DNA of 38,944 bases. It comes from an uncultured bacterium. Lineage in GTDB: Bacteria; Verrucomicrobiota; Kiritimatiellia; CAIVKH01. The notes under the pieces were generated by a model. That model was not told the origin of the DNA, searched no databases, and saw nothing but the letters and a program-made list of their open reading frames with translations. The stretch spans positions 1 through 38,944 of the forward strand of contig CAIVKH010000076.1 of the NCBI GenBank assembly GCA_903906425.1, read 5' to 3'. The position numbers and the translations under genes were made by a program. Shown one piece after another: positions 24,834-35,300 of the stretch (the stretch's first letter is position 1; each line of letters starts with the position of its first letter).

Positions 24834-26016
24834 AGAATCCGCCGCGGCGCGCGCACCCGCACCGCTCGCGACAAAGCCCCGCGTTCTCGTCATTGACGAC
24901 GAACTCGGCCCGCGCGAAAGCATGCGCTTCCTGCTCAAAGGCGAATACGATGTCTTCGTCGCCGAGACCGTCGCCATCGGACTCGATCACGTCCGCGATA
25001 AGAAGCCCGACGTGATCGTCATGGACATACGCATGCCCGGCATGAACGGCATCGAGGGGCTGCGCGAAATCCGCAAGATTGACCAGACGGTTGCGATCAT
25101 CATGCTCACCGGCTTCGGCGCGCTCGAAACAGCGCAGGAGGCGATACGTTTTGGCGCCAATGACTACATGAAAAAACCATTCGACGCCGCTGAAATGCGC
25201 GAGGCCGTCCGCCGCAATCTTCAGAAAGTCGAAATCACCCGCAAGCGCGCGCTGGCCGAACGCGACCTCGCCGAACTGAACAGACAGCTCGCCGCCGAAT
25301 TGCAGCGCAAGGAACGCATGGCGACGCTCGGCCTCGCCTCCGCCGAACTTGTCCATGACCTGCGCAACCCGCTCACCGTCATCATGGGTTATGTCCAGTT
25401 GCTTGGCGAAGAACTCGCCGAAAAATCCGCCGCATCGGGCGATCACGGCGAATATCTCGACGTCATCCGCAAAAGCGTCGCGCGCTGCAAGGACCTCGTT
25501 GAATCATGGCTCAGCATTTCGCGCAGCGAGGCGCGTGCCTATTCCCCCGTCAACCTCTACACCATCGCCTCGCAAATCTCGCAGGAGATGATGCCGATGG
25601 CCGCTGATAAAAAGGTACAACTGCGCTTCACGCACGACACCGACGAAGCCCTCGTTCTCGGTGAAAAAACCCAGCTCATCCGGATCCTGCAAAATCTGAT
25701 CATCAATGCGCTCGACTCGCTTCCCGACCACGACGGCCACATCGAGCTGTCACTGTCCAGTCGCAACAAGGAAGTTGTCATCGAGGTTCGCGACAACGGC
25801 TGCGGCATCCCGCCGGAGCAGCTGGAAAATATTTTCGATCCGTTTCACCACACCAGTAAACGTGAATCCGGCGGCACCGGCCTCGGACTTTTCATCACGC
25901 GTCGCATTGTTGATGATCACAAAGGCGCGATCAAGCTGACCAGCCAGCCCGGACAGGGCACCACCGTCGCCGTCACCTTCCCCGCCCACATCGCCGCGCA
26001 AGAAGCCACGGCCTGA
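24817..26016 (+). CDS. Receiver-histidine kinase hybrid (REC-HisKA-HATPase)
   Basis: 399 residues, soluble. The REC domain spans about 22-135 (DDE at 27-29, phosphoacceptor D70 in VIVMDIRMPG, Lys120 in MKKPFD). A coiled coil follows (ITRKRALAERDLAELNRQLA), then HisKA with H180 in ELVHDLRNPLTVIMGYVQLL and HATPase with NALDSLPD, VRDNGCGIPP and GTGLGLFITR. A receiver N-terminal to the kinase core suggests it is itself controlled by another kinase, as in phosphorelays. It overlaps the FadL gene by 17 bp and lacks its own Shine-Dalgarno, so translation is probably coupled. It converges on the uracil-DNA glycosylase gene with a 29-bp gap. Confidence 0.92.
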   Translation: MTANSEESAAARAPAPLATKPRVLVIDDELGPRESMRFLLKGEYDVFVAETVAIGLDHVRDKKPDVIVMDIRMPGMNGIEGLREIRKIDQTVAIIMLTGFGALETAQEAIRFGANDYMKKPFDAAEMREAVRRNLQKVEITRKRALAERDLAELNRQLAAELQRKERMATLGLASAELVHDLRNPLTVIMGYVQLLGEELAEKSAASGDHGEYLDVIRKSVARCKDLVESWLSISRSEARAYSPVNLYTIASQISQEMMPMAADKKVQLRFTHDTDEALVLGEKTQLIRILQNLIINALDSLPDHDGHIELSLSSRNKEVVIEVRDNGCGIPPEQLENIFDPFHHTSKRESGGTGLGLFITRRIVDDHKGAIKLTSQPGQGTTVAVTFPAHIAAQEATA

Positions 26017-26045
26017 AATTTCAGAAAGCAGCGATCTCCGTCTTC

Positions 26046-26921
26046 TCAGATCTTTTTCCGCGCCGGCGGCTCGCGCCCGATCTTCTTCAGCGCGGCCACG
26101 CAATCGCCCCAGACATCCCAATATGCCTTGTTGGTTCCGCCCGAATCGCCGCCCTGCCTCAGCAGGTACGACGGATGAAACGTCGGCATCACATCAATCC
26201 CGTCGAACGAAAGCCACGTCCCGCGCAGCTTCGTGATTCCCGTCATACTCTCGCCGAACAACCCCTTCACCGCCGTTGCGCCCAGCGCGATGATCACCTT
26301 GGGCTTCAGGATCGCGATCTGCCGGTGCAGATATGGAATGCACGCCGTCATCTCCTCCGGCGTCGGCGGCCGGTCCTTCTGCCCCGCGTTATCAATCGTC
26401 GGCCGGCACTTCACGATGTTGCCGATGAAAACCTGCTCGCGCGGAAAACCCATCGCCGCGATCATGCGCGTCAGCAGCTGCCCCGCGCGGCCGATGAATG
26501 CCAGCCCCTGCCGGTCCTCGTCCGTGCCGGGGCCTTCGCCGATGAACATAATTTCCGGCCGCGGATTTCCCTGGCCCGGCACCGTGCGCGTGCGCGTCCG
26601 GCACAACCCGCATTTTTCGCAGCCTGAAATTTCTTTTGCGATCGCCGCCAACTCCGGATCCGCGTCGTCCGGCTGTGGCGCGCGCGGCGCAAGCGGAGCC
26701 ATCGCGAGCGGCCTCGCAGCAGCAGGCGCCGAATCCGTCCGCGCCGGCGAGAAACGTGGTGCCGTCGCCGCTCGTTGAGCCGCTGGTGCGGCGATTTTTG
26801 CCGCCGGCAAATCCTTCGGGATTGAAACCTCGATTTCCTTCACGCCGTCCTCCTTCAAATTTTGCAGATGCTGCTCCATCATGCGCAGCGCGCGATCCAG
26901 CGATGGCGATTCGTCATTCAT
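26046..26921 (-). CDS. Family 4 uracil-DNA glycosylase (4Fe-4S type)
   Basis: 291 residues. After about 90 residues of Ala/Pro-rich N-terminal extension comes the family 4 core: cluster cysteines C101 and C104 (CEKCGLC), motif A-type [13 protein letters not shown]172 (VKCRPT) and C194, and the HPSYLL motif near 255. It removes uracil from DNA to start base-excision repair. The interval between the last two cysteines (22 residues) is a little longer than usual (IDNAGQKDR insert). The N-terminal extension is typical of the type often annotated as a DNA polymerase-related protein. ATG 26921 is chosen; the frame upstream to 26978 only adds residues read from the array-J flank. Confidence 0.93.
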   Translation of the reverse strand: MNDESPSLDRALRMMEQHLQNLKEDGVKEIEVSIPKDLPAAKIAAPAAQRAATAPRFSPARTDSAPAAARPLAMAPLAPRAPQPDDADPELAAIAKEISGCEKCGLCRTRTRTVPGQGNPRPEIMFIGEGPGTDEDRQGLAFIGRAGQLLTRMIAAMGFPREQVFIGNIVKCRPTIDNAGQKDRPPTPEEMTACIPYLHRQIAILKPKVIIALGATAVKGLFGESMTGITKLRGTWLSFDGIDVMPTFHPSYLLRQGGDSGGTNKAYWDVWGDCVAALKKIGREPPARKKI

Positions 26922-26972
26922 GCCGCCAGCCCATAGCCCATTTCCGCCCCGCACCGCAACCGCGTTCGCAGT

Positions 26973-27019
26973 TTCCAATCATTGGAAGTCTCCGCCGCGC
27001 AAATTTCCAATGATTGGAA
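26973..27019. repeat. Palindrome array J: two copies, 32-bp period
   Basis: Copies are at 26973-26987 (C centre) and 27005-27019 (G centre), exact reverse complements of each other. The second is extended to a 23-bp dyad at 27001-27023. The array begins 6 bp beyond the stop of the small membrane protein gene. Confidence 0.95.
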
Positions 27020-27024
27020 ATTTC

Positions 27025-27513
27025 TTACGGTCGCGGCCGGGCGTCCGTCATCGGGGTGCGGTTGGTGACGTAGAAATTTTGCGTGCCGCGCAGTTCGCCG
27101 CGCAGCTCGCCGAAATTTTTCACCATCCAGCAGGTCGTTTCGAGGTTGCTGGCGAGGATCGCGCCGGGATTGATGATGAGCGTACGGCCGACAAACAGGA
27201 CGTCGGCACGCACCGTGCCGCTGATTTCGCCGGTGGCGCAGTAGAGCGCGACGGGCGCGTTCGCGCCGTCGGGAAGTTTCACGCTCGCGGCGGTGAACCA
27301 CGTCGGGAACAGCGGCGGGTTGGTGGCGATGAGATTATCGCCGGTGATTTTTTGATAGCCTTCGCGTTCGAGCCGCGCGATGCGGGCCTTCTGGAATTCG
27401 CGCGCTTTTTTGATTCCGATGACGAGGAACGCGGCCATGAAAATACACAGGCCGAACATCACGAACACCGCGGCCTTCAGCCACCACGGCACGGTTCCAA
27501 TTCGCGGTTCCAT
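27025..27513 (-). CDS. Single-pass membrane protein of unknown function
   Basis: 162 residues. A short N-terminus precedes one membrane helix (AAVFVMFGLCIFMAAFLVIG), then a basic helix (KKAREFQKARIARLEREGYQ) and a beta-rich domain (ATGEISGTVRADVLFVGRTL IINPGAILASN) whose short repeating strands recall polymer-forming (bactofilin-like) folds; that likeness is weak. ATG 27513 is chosen because the protein begins just before the helix; upstream is a divergent 47-bp gap to dinB, so the two genes share promoter DNA. Confidence 0.6.
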   Translation of the reverse strand: MEPRIGTVPWWLKAAVFVMFGLCIFMAAFLVIGIKKAREFQKARIARLEREGYQKITGDNLIATNPPLFPTWFTAASVKLPDGANAPVALYCATGEISGTVRADVLFVGRTLIINPGAILASNLETTCWMVKNFGELRGELRGTQNFYVTNRTPMTDARPRP

Positions 27514-27560
27514 ATTCCGCAGTATTGACGAGGCGCGCCAAGTCATCAACGATTTCCACG

Positions 27561-28775
27561 ATGCAGCGGATTCTCCACATGGACATGGACGCCTTTTATG
27601 CGGCGATCGAAGTGCGCGACAATCCGTCGCTGCGCGGCAAGCCGGTCATCATCGGCTCGCCGCCGGACCAGCGCGGCGTGGTTTCGACCGCGTCCTACGA
27701 GGCGCGGAAATTCGGCGTGCATTCCGCGATGCCGTCGCGCACGGCGGGCAAGCTCTGCCCGAATGGAATTTTTCTTCCGGTGCGGATGGGACACTACCTG
27801 GCCGAGTCTGAGAAAATCATGCGCATCGTCGAAAGTTTTTCGCCGATGATCGAAACGGTCTCGGTGGACGAGGCGTTCGTTGATGTCAGCGGAATCCTGC
27901 GGCGCTACGGCAGCGCGGTGAATGTCGCGATGAAGCTGAAGGAGCGGATTCGCGCCGATACCGGATTGACCGCGTCAGTCGGCGTCGCGCCGAACAAATT
28001 TCTCGCGAAGCTGGGAAGCGATTTGAACAAGCCGGACGGGCTGACGGTCGTTCCGGAGGATCCGGATGCCATCGCGAAGTTTCTTGCGCCGCTGGCGGTG
28101 ACGCGGATTTGGGGCGTCGGAAAAGTGACGGCGGAAGCGCTGAGAAAAAACGGGATCACGACCATCGGCGATGTTCAGGCGCGCGGCGTCGAGGGGCTCG
28201 AAAAGGCGTTTGGGCCCGCGCTCGCGAGACATGTTCACGAACTCGCGTTTGGCCGGGACGAGCGGGCCGTTGTGACCAAATACGACGAGAAGAGTATTTC
28301 GTCGGAGCACACGTTTCTTGAGGATTGTTCCGATCGCGATGTGATCTGGCAGACAATGGTCGAACAGGTCGAGCACGTTGGCTGGCGTTTGCGTCGCTCC
28401 GGCAAGCTCGCGCGCGTGAGCCAGCTCAAAATCCGGTTCGATGATTTCCAGACGCTGACGCGGCAGGAGACCTTTGAGGCGCCGACGAGCGGCGACAGGA
28501 ATTTGATCGCCAGCGCGCGGCAGATTCTCGGAAAGCTGAAGGTCACCAAGCCGGTCCGGCTGGTCGGTTTTGGCGTTTCCGATTTCGCCGGTGCGGATGC
28601 GGCAGGCAATCGCCAGGAATTTCTGTTCGCCGAACTCGATCCATCGCGCCACGCGGTGCGCGATACGCGACTCGACCAGACGATGGATCGTTTGCGTGAA
28701 AAATTTGGATCCGATGCAATTCATCGCGCATCGAGGCTGACAAAAGACGAAACGCGAAGCCGTCCGAAGAAATGA
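27561..28775 (+). CDS. dinB: DNA polymerase IV, Y family
   Basis: 404 residues, normal length is about 350-420. Error-prone translesion polymerase. The catalytic acids are present in MDMDAFYAAIE (residues 7-17) and SVDEAF (near 102-107), with the steric-gate region FYAAIE and the finger/thumb motifs YEARKFGVHSAMP, GVAPNKFLAKLGSDLNKPDG and IWGVGKVTAEALRKNGI. A little-finger domain follows (EHTFLEDCSDRD through LVGFGVSDF). No Shine-Dalgarno is visible before ATG 27561. A weak TTGACG at 27525-27530 followed 17 bp later by AACGAT would place the start of transcription very near the ATG. It converges with the PAS gene with 9 bp between stops. Confidence 0.95.
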   Translation: MQRILHMDMDAFYAAIEVRDNPSLRGKPVIIGSPPDQRGVVSTASYEARKFGVHSAMPSRTAGKLCPNGIFLPVRMGHYLAESEKIMRIVESFSPMIETVSVDEAFVDVSGILRRYGSAVNVAMKLKERIRADTGLTASVGVAPNKFLAKLGSDLNKPDGLTVVPEDPDAIAKFLAPLAVTRIWGVGKVTAEALRKNGITTIGDVQARGVEGLEKAFGPALARHVHELAFGRDERAVVTKYDEKSISSEHTFLEDCSDRDVIWQTMVEQVEHVGWRLRRSGKLARVSQLKIRFDDFQTLTRQETFEAPTSGDRNLIASARQILGKLKVTKPVRLVGFGVSDFAGADAAGNRQEFLFAELDPSRHAVRDTRLDQTMDRLREKFGSDAIHRASRLTKDETRSRPKK

Positions 28776-28784
28776 TGGGCGGAC

Positions 28785-29954
28785 TCAGCCGGTCATTTCG
28801 ATGTCGAGCAGTTTGTTTTCCGGCGAGTCTTTCTGGGCTCCGTCGAGATAGTTGATCGTGCGATAGACGGTTATTCGATTGAATTTGTGGAGCACTTCGG
28901 CGAGTTGCTCGGCGGCATTGATGCTGTCGTCGAGAATGCTGAGCACTTCGCGGTTGCTTTGTTTCTTCAGAATTTCCTTCAGGAGGCCGAGGCTGCCCAT
29001 GATGACGGTCGCGGGCTGGCCGATGTGATGACAGGCGGTGGCAAGGCTGGCGAGCATCGCCTTGTGAACCTCGGCCTTGCGGTTCGCCTCCTCGGCGTTT
29101 TTCCGATCGCTAATGTCCGTGAACGAAAGCACCATTCCGATGAGTTGGTCGTCGGCATCGCGGTTGCAAGCGGCGGAAACCTGAACATGAACCGCTTCAC
29201 CGCGGCGATTCACGGCGACGCGTTCGCCATTCCAGTTCTCTTGTTTCTTCGTGATGGCATCCATGAACGGCGTGGCATCGTCCGGCGATCCCCAGAGTTC
29301 GCGCACGTTGTGACCGGACATGTCGCCGGGTTGCAAATAGCCCCAGAGTTTGGCTGCTGCCGGGTTGACATAGACGAGTGTCCCGGTCAGGTCGGCTACA
29401 GCGATGCCGTTGCTGGCGTTGCTGATGGCGTTGTAGCCAGTACGCAACATTTCCTCGGATTGCCGACGCACGGTCACGTCGCGGATGAAAAGACAGTATC
29501 GCAATTGCTCAAGTTCGAGAATGTTGATCGCAATTTCAGCGGGGAAAATCGTTTCATCGCGCCGCAGGCAATACGCTTGGATCAGCAAATAACGATCAGA
29601 ATTGAGGATGTCCTTGATCGTCTGCATGAGGTTGGCATCCGCACCGGAAATGAGCGAATGGATGTGCATCTTCTTGAGCTCCGGCAACTCGTACTGCAAG
29701 AACTCCGTGGCCCGGTCGTTCGCATCAAGAATATTTCCGGTCGTATCAGTCACAATGGCTGCATCATACAGGCTCTTAAGCAGCTGGCCGTAATGCGTCT
29801 GGACACCCGCAGGTTCATGCCGGGCAATGCGGATGGTCGTGCGGCTCCTGATACCGGGTGCGCGGCCCTTCAGGCGGGTTGAATCCACGCCGTGCAACAG
29901 GCTCGGCGGTATGTCAATCCGCATCGTTTTATAAAATTCTTCTTGTCCACTCAT
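28785..29954 (-). CDS. Tandem PAS protein with kinase-like H-box but no ATPase domain
   Basis: About 389 residues. Two PAS domains are visible: the first from about 55 (KSLYDAAIVTDTTGNILDAN to RYCLFIRDVTVRRQ), the second from about 180 (NAISNASNGIAVADLTGTLV to MVLSFTDISDRKNAEEAN). A helical segment follows with TACHHIGQPATVIMGSLGLL, which looks like a HisKA H-box. The chain then ends after about 75 residues with no N, G1 or G2 box. It may dimerise and receive phosphate from another kinase, or only sense. The frame upstream extends to a TTG at 29993; ATG 29954 is a compromise, since neither start has a clear Shine-Dalgarno. Confidence 0.75.
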   Translation of the reverse strand: MSGQEEFYKTMRIDIPPSLLHGVDSTRLKGRAPGIRSRTTIRIARHEPAGVQTHYGQLLKSLYDAAIVTDTTGNILDANDRATEFLQYELPELKKMHIHSLISGADANLMQTIKDILNSDRYLLIQAYCLRRDETIFPAEIAINILELEQLRYCLFIRDVTVRRQSEEMLRTGYNAISNASNGIAVADLTGTLVYVNPAAAKLWGYLQPGDMSGHNVRELWGSPDDATPFMDAITKKQENWNGERVAVNRRGEAVHVQVSAACNRDADDQLIGMVLSFTDISDRKNAEEANRKAEVHKAMLASLATACHHIGQPATVIMGSLGLLKEILKKQSNREVLSILDDSINAAEQLAEVLHKFNRITVYRTINYLDGAQKDSPENKLLDIEMTG

Positions 29955-30292
29955 GTGAAATCGAAAGCGATCAGGCAGCTCCCCCGACAGCAAGCGAATG
30001 ATTTAAGCAATAATCATACCGACATGCGGACAAGCCCTTCAAAAGCACACACAAATGCTTATTCAGTTCCGCAATTTACCGCTTATCCGATCCAGAAATC
30101 AACGCCGCCCTTCCGATCCGTGCGTGCGAAAACGCGGAGCACAGGTTCCTAAAACATACCAATAATACTACAGCCACACGAAGTGCCCGCCGGGACGAGG
30201 GGAACATGAAACGCTGTTGGTGGATCACGGCGCGACGGGCTACAACTCGATACTGCCGGGTTTCGCCAGTTCTTCGATTTCGAATGTATCGT
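29955..30292. other. Gene-free 338-bp gap, lower GC than its surroundings
   Basis: I see no gene. It holds the promoter candidate for the PAS gene (30013-30042) and the region beyond the GH127 stop. No palindrome copy is present, which is unusual for a gap of this size in this window. Confidence 0.55.
30013..30042 (-). promoter_or_regulatory. Sigma-70-type promoter candidate for the PAS gene
   Basis: On the minus strand TTGAAG (30037-30042) and TATGAT (30013-30018) are separated by 18 bp. The predicted start is near 30006, about 50 nt before ATG 29954. Confidence 0.4.
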
Positions 30293-32173
30293 TCACTTTG
30301 CGGTGGTCGGTTGGGCAGGCGGCATCCACACACGATATTTCGAGTCGTCGCCCCACGTATTTCCGGCCGTTGAAAAATCACACATCTTGAGATTCGTTCC
30401 ATCGGCAAGCGGAACATCGCAAACCAGCCAGTTGTTCGGCAGGGAAGTTCCGGATGACAATTTCGCGTCAACGATTCCATCGGCATTCGCCTTGATCGCG
30501 ACGGCCGAATCGATCCCACCGGCATCAAGTCGTTTGTCGCGCGCGAGCACGAGCGGACCGCGTGTGATCGCGACGAAATTCGGATTGCCAGGCGCGCGAA
30601 CGAGCCGAGCACGCATGTCGAGTTTCAGCGTAACGGAATCGCCAGCCTTCCACTCGCGGCGAAGTTCCGCGTAGCTTCCGGGGCGCGGGGATGGCTGCTT
30701 TTCGTTGTTGATCGTTATCGAGCTTTCCCTGCTCCATTCGGGTATCCGCATGCGAACGGTGAATATTTCGGGCTTCGCGGGGGCGATGGTGACTAGGACG
30801 GTATCGCCGACAGGATAGTCACTCTTCTGGCCGATGCGAACGTTCTCGCCTGATTGCAGCGGAATATCCGCGGTGATGTCTCCGTAAAAATTCACCACCG
30901 GCCCGTCTTTCGAAGACATCACGGCGATTTGCGACAGCAGCATCATTCCGCGCGGGCCGCTGGCGACGCAGCAATTCTGATGCATGCCGCAATGTTCCGG
31001 GGCGCGCTCCTTCACACCTGCGAGCGGCGAGTGGTGGCACCACCATGTGCCGTCGACGCCCTGCGCGCCGAGCAGCGCGTTGTATGCCGCGCGCTCGATC
31101 TCGTCGGCATACATCGGATCGCCAGTGAGCCGATGCAACTGATTGGCGAGCTTCATCCACGTCACCGTGACGCAGGTTTCCATCCCCATCTTCCATGGCT
31201 CGGTCTGCCGGCGCTTGCCATCGCACCATCGTTCCCAGTCGGAGCCGGAGCCGATGATCGTGATTTCCGTTTCGCGAATTCCCGCGAAGAGTTTCTTCGG
31301 CGCGTCGAAATATTCCGTGTTGCCTGTCGTCCGATACAGTTCGCACAGCCCCTCGAAGCACGACATCATTTCGTACGACTTCGACTTCCCGCCGTCGCCG
31401 TAGTTCTTCATTTCGGCCACCGGCTTTGGTTTCGGGAACATGTCGAAGACTGGGACACCGCGCTCCACTTTGTTCAACAAATCCGGCCCATTCGTCGTCG
31501 GCCAAAGCCCGATCACATAATTCACATAATCGAGATATCGTTGTTCGCCCGTGCGCCGATAAAGCAGCGTCATTGGCTCGATGATCGAACTGGCCGCCAG
31601 GCCATTCCACATGTCTTTGATCGGGCTGGCCTTCCCCGGACCGACTTCGCTCAGCAGAAAATCCGCGTGCCTGGCCGCCGCGCTCATCGCCGTCGCGTCA
31701 TTCGCCAGATCGTCCCAACCGAGCAGCCCGAGCAACGTGTATTTGCGCCCCCAGATGTCCCAGTTCTTCAGATGCCCGCCGTCCGGATGCGCGCCGATGT
31801 AGCCGTCCGGCGTCTGCGTCGCCAGCAGGTCCTTCACCGCGCCGCCGACCTTCGCGCGCAATGCCGCATCGCCCGTGTAACGCTCCGCCCACTCCGCCGA
31901 CGTGATCCACTTTCCCCAGAATTCCGCGCGCCATTCCCAGTTGTCCTTCCGCTCGCGGAACGGCGCGATGATGTGCGGCACATCCTGCGCCGCGATGCGG
32001 TTGCTGATGCACAAATTCAACATGTCGCCAAGATGCCCGCCAATCTTCACGGCGCCCGGTGGCGGCGGCGAAAAAGTATCGGAAACCCTCAGCGGGATCT
32101 TGTCGCCGGCCAACGCGGCAAGAGTTGCAACGGTCGAAAGCAGGATCACGGAGGAGGCAGCATGTGTTTTCAT
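30293..32173 (-). CDS. Secreted GH127-family glycoside hydrolase (DUF1680 type)
   Basis: 626 residues with a signal peptide (SSVILLSTVATLAALAG). The body matches the beta-L-arabinofuranosidase family: DNWEWRAEFWGKWITSAEWA, LLATQTPDGYIGAHPDGG, then METCVTVTWMKLANQLHRLT with the candidate catalytic Glu, and EHCGMHQNCCVASGPRG with the paired Cys of the zinc-cysteine active site. A beta-rich C-terminus follows. Known members release arabinofuranose from plant glycans, but substrates in the wider family are varied. ATG 32173 is favoured; ATG 32182, three codons upstream, is equally possible. The gene lies downstream of the GH30 gene on the same strand with array K between, and the two may degrade one polysaccharide. 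Confidence 0.88.
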   Translation of the reverse strand: MKTHAASSVILLSTVATLAALAGDKIPLRVSDTFSPPPPGAVKIGGHLGDMLNLCISNRIAAQDVPHIIAPFRERKDNWEWRAEFWGKWITSAEWAERYTGDAALRAKVGGAVKDLLATQTPDGYIGAHPDGGHLKNWDIWGRKYTLLGLLGWDDLANDATAMSAAARHADFLLSEVGPGKASPIKDMWNGLAASSIIEPMTLLYRRTGEQRYLDYVNYVIGLWPTTNGPDLLNKVERGVPVFDMFPKPKPVAEMKNYGDGGKSKSYEMMSCFEGLCELYRTTGNTEYFDAPKKLFAGIRETEITIIGSGSDWERWCDGKRRQTEPWKMGMETCVTVTWMKLANQLHRLTGDPMYADEIERAAYNALLGAQGVDGTWWCHHSPLAGVKERAPEHCGMHQNCCVASGPRGMMLLSQIAVMSSKDGPVVNFYGDITADIPLQSGENVRIGQKSDYPVGDTVLVTIAPAKPEIFTVRMRIPEWSRESSITINNEKQPSPRPGSYAELRREWKAGDSVTLKLDMRARLVRAPGNPNFVAITRGPLVLARDKRLDAGGIDSAVAIKANADGIVDAKLSSGTSLPNNWLVCDVPLADGTNLKMCDFSTAGNTWGDDSKYRVWMPPAQPTTAK

Positions 32174-32227
32174 GCCGCCCATTCAAACGCCCGCCAGCTC
32201 GAAAACGCAATGCGGATCTATTGCAAT

Positions 32228-32274
32228 TTCCAATGATTGGAAAAGTGCGCGCGGCAGATTTCCAATCATTGGAA
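32228..32274. repeat. Palindrome array K: two copies, 32-bp period
   Basis: Copies are at 32228-32242 (G centre) and 32260-32274 (C centre), exact reverse complements. The spacer and flanks closely match array L. It begins 30 bp beyond the GH30 stop. Confidence 0.95.
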
Positions 32275-32303
32275 AAATGCGGCAAGAGATATCCAGAGCC
32301 GGT

Positions 32304-35300
32304 CTACGGCAGCGTTCTGACACCCACTTTATGGAAAACTAACGCGCCAGGATTCGTGTCACTCAGCCACAGCGGGCCGCCGCTTCCCGAGACGTTTGTC
32401 TGGCCGGGCACATCGTTCCACAGGCCGTTGACCAGATCGGTTTGCCACAAGAGCGAATAGACCCGGTTCGTCGCAGACATGACGCAGAGCATTACAGCAG
32501 GCGGCGAATTGCTGATGGCGTCGACGCGAAAGTACGATGCGGCGGAGTTCGGGTCGGTGCCGGCGATAAGTTCTTTCGCATCGGAAAATCCATCGCCATC
32601 GCTGTCGCCGTTTCCGTTTGAGTTCGTCGTGCTGCCGAAGTGGAGAAATTCCCACGCGTCGGGAAGGCCGTCGGCGTCTTTGTCGTCGTTGCCGGCGGCG
32701 AGGGCCTGAATCAGGCGCGGAGGAATCGCGCGGCGATAGATGCGGATGTCGTCGAGGTCGCCAGCGAAGCGGAAGTTGCCGTCGGCTTGCATGCCGAAAT
32801 AGAGCGCGTTGGTGTTCGAGAGGCCGGCGAGACTCGAATCGCTGGTGTGGTTCTGAAGAACACCGTCTGCATACGTATCCAGCCCCGCTGCGGTGCGCAC
32901 GGCGGCGGCGTGGTGCCACTGGCCGTCGAGAAGGTTCGTGTTGAACTTGGTGTCGAGATTCACCGCGCCGGAGTTCGCGCGAAAGAAATTGCCGAATGTT
33001 GACGTGTAGCGGACTTCGTAGCCGCCCTGACCGAAGGATCGCTTCGAAAGAAACATTCCGCCGTTGTTGTTGGTGAGGCCGCGAACCCAGAACGCGATGC
33101 TGAACTGGTCCCCGGATTTCATATCGAGCGATGAATTGGTCGGAACCGTGACGGCGGAATTCGTGCCGTTGAAATGTAGAGCGCCGCTGACTTTGCCGGC
33201 GATCCACGCTCCGTTCGCGACGGAGCCGTCGTGGCCGTTGCCGCTCGAATCAGCGGCAAGCGTGCCGTTGGTTTCGTCGAGCAGCCATCGCGCGATGAGG
33301 CCGTTGTTGGCTTTCGTGTTCGCGGTGATGGTGAGCGTGGCGTTGCTGGCGGTTCCGCAGCTCGCGCCGCCGGTGAAATTGGTCAGCGAAAGAAAAACCG
33401 TCTTGTCCGGCTCGGAGAGAAGATCGTCGTCAATGACTGGAATCGTGAAACTCTTCACGCCCATTTCGCCATCGGCCCAGGCGACGTTCGTGACGACGGA
33501 TAAATAATCCTGACCGGCGATTGCGGTGCCGCTGGACGTGCCGCACGTGACTTGAACAGCCCCGACATTTCCGACGAGCCGCGTGACGCTCACCGTCGCA
33601 AAGCGCTCGCTCTTGTCGCCGAAATAATTCGTCGCTGAAAATTGCAAAGTCCCGGCGACCTGCTGTGCGGTGACATAGACAGGAAACGACGTGGTCGCGA
33701 CGCCGCCCAGGTCGTTCGTGATCGTGAACGTCGCCTGGTAGTTCCCGGCCTGCGCATAAACATGAGAGGGCGACAGGTTCGTGTCCGTTGTCGAATCGCC
33801 GAAATTCCAAAGCTGGCCCGTCAGGAATTCATTCGGGTCTGCCGCTGAAACGGAAAACGTAGTGCTCTGCTGGGCAGGCACCGGATTCGGCGAGGCCATT
33901 GCATAAGCGATGACCGGCGGCGCAAGCCCGACAGTCAGCGCGAGATTGCCGTAGCCGGCGCCACTGGCGTTGGTCGCGCTGAGTTGAATGTTGTACACGC
34001 CGACGATCGTCGGTGTGCCGGTGATGACGCCGGTGACGGGATTTACAGTGAAGCCCGATGGCAGGTTGGTGGCGTTGAATCCGGTCGGGCCGCCGCTGGC
34101 GGTGATGGTGTATGTGAACGGCGTGCCGGCTGCGACGGCCGCGGCTGCGGCGCTGGTGATGACCGGCGCGCCCGGCGCGGGTGAGACTGTGATCGTCTTG
34201 TCTTGGGTCGTCATGTGGATGTCATCGAATGCGCGGAGCGTGAACGTGTAGTTGCCGGGCAACACGAGATTGCTCACGGTCGTGTTTGTCGCGCCCTGAT
34301 GATCGAACACCGGCTTCGCGCCGGCCGGCGTGGATTTCACCGCCCACCATTGGCGCAGCGTGGTGTTGGTCGCACCGGTGAACGCTGCCGAAAGCAGCGT
34401 CGAACTGACGGGCAGGGTCAGGCTCGCGGGCGATGCCGTGATGGAGTTGATGACGGGCGCGGAACTTGCCGGGTTCACGGTGCAAAGAATCTGGGCCGTG
34501 AGATTGGGCGGCACCGGATTCGTGACGACGAGCTGGAAGAGATAATCGCCGGGCACCGTCATGCCGGCGACATTGGCGCGGATGCTCACGAAAATATAGG
34601 TCGTAGCACCGAGCGTCACATTGGTAGCCCCGGCGGGCACGCTCACGATGCTCCATTGGCCGCGACCGGTGAAGTCGCTGTTCGCCAGATCAGAAATCCC
34701 AACCTGCAACGTGGCCGAGGATGTCGGCAGCTCAACAATGGCGTGCGTCGTGATGCCCGGATCGGCAAAGAACAGTCCGTAGGGCGCGGCAAATCGGAAT
34801 CCCGCCTGCCCCAAAACCGGCGGCGGATTGGAATCGTACACGACCAGATATACCTGCCTCGAATTGGTGTTCACGCTGTCGCGGACATCCACGTTGAAGA
34901 CATACGTTCCCGCGACGGTCAGGTTGTTGGCAACTGTTGTGGCGGCATTGGGCGTGGCCAGCGTGGCGCTCGCGCCAGCCGGCTGACTCGTCACAGACCA
35001 GTGATAGGTCAGCGCATCGAGTTCCGCGTCGTTGGCAATGATGGAAAGTGTCGCGTTGTTCGCGGGCGCGACGACGTAGCCGGGATTCGCGCCCCATACT
35101 TCAACGGTCGGCGCGTGGTTCGGACCGGCATATGGATACAAGGTGGTGACGGCTGAACCGCCCGCCACATTCGCCAGCGTCAGCGTGCCGGACGCGCCGA
35201 CAGTCTGGAGACCGAGTTCTTGAAACGATGATACGCCAACGGCCGCTTTCGACACGCCATACGTGCCCGGCGGCAGTCCGCTCAAGTTGACGGTTTGCGC

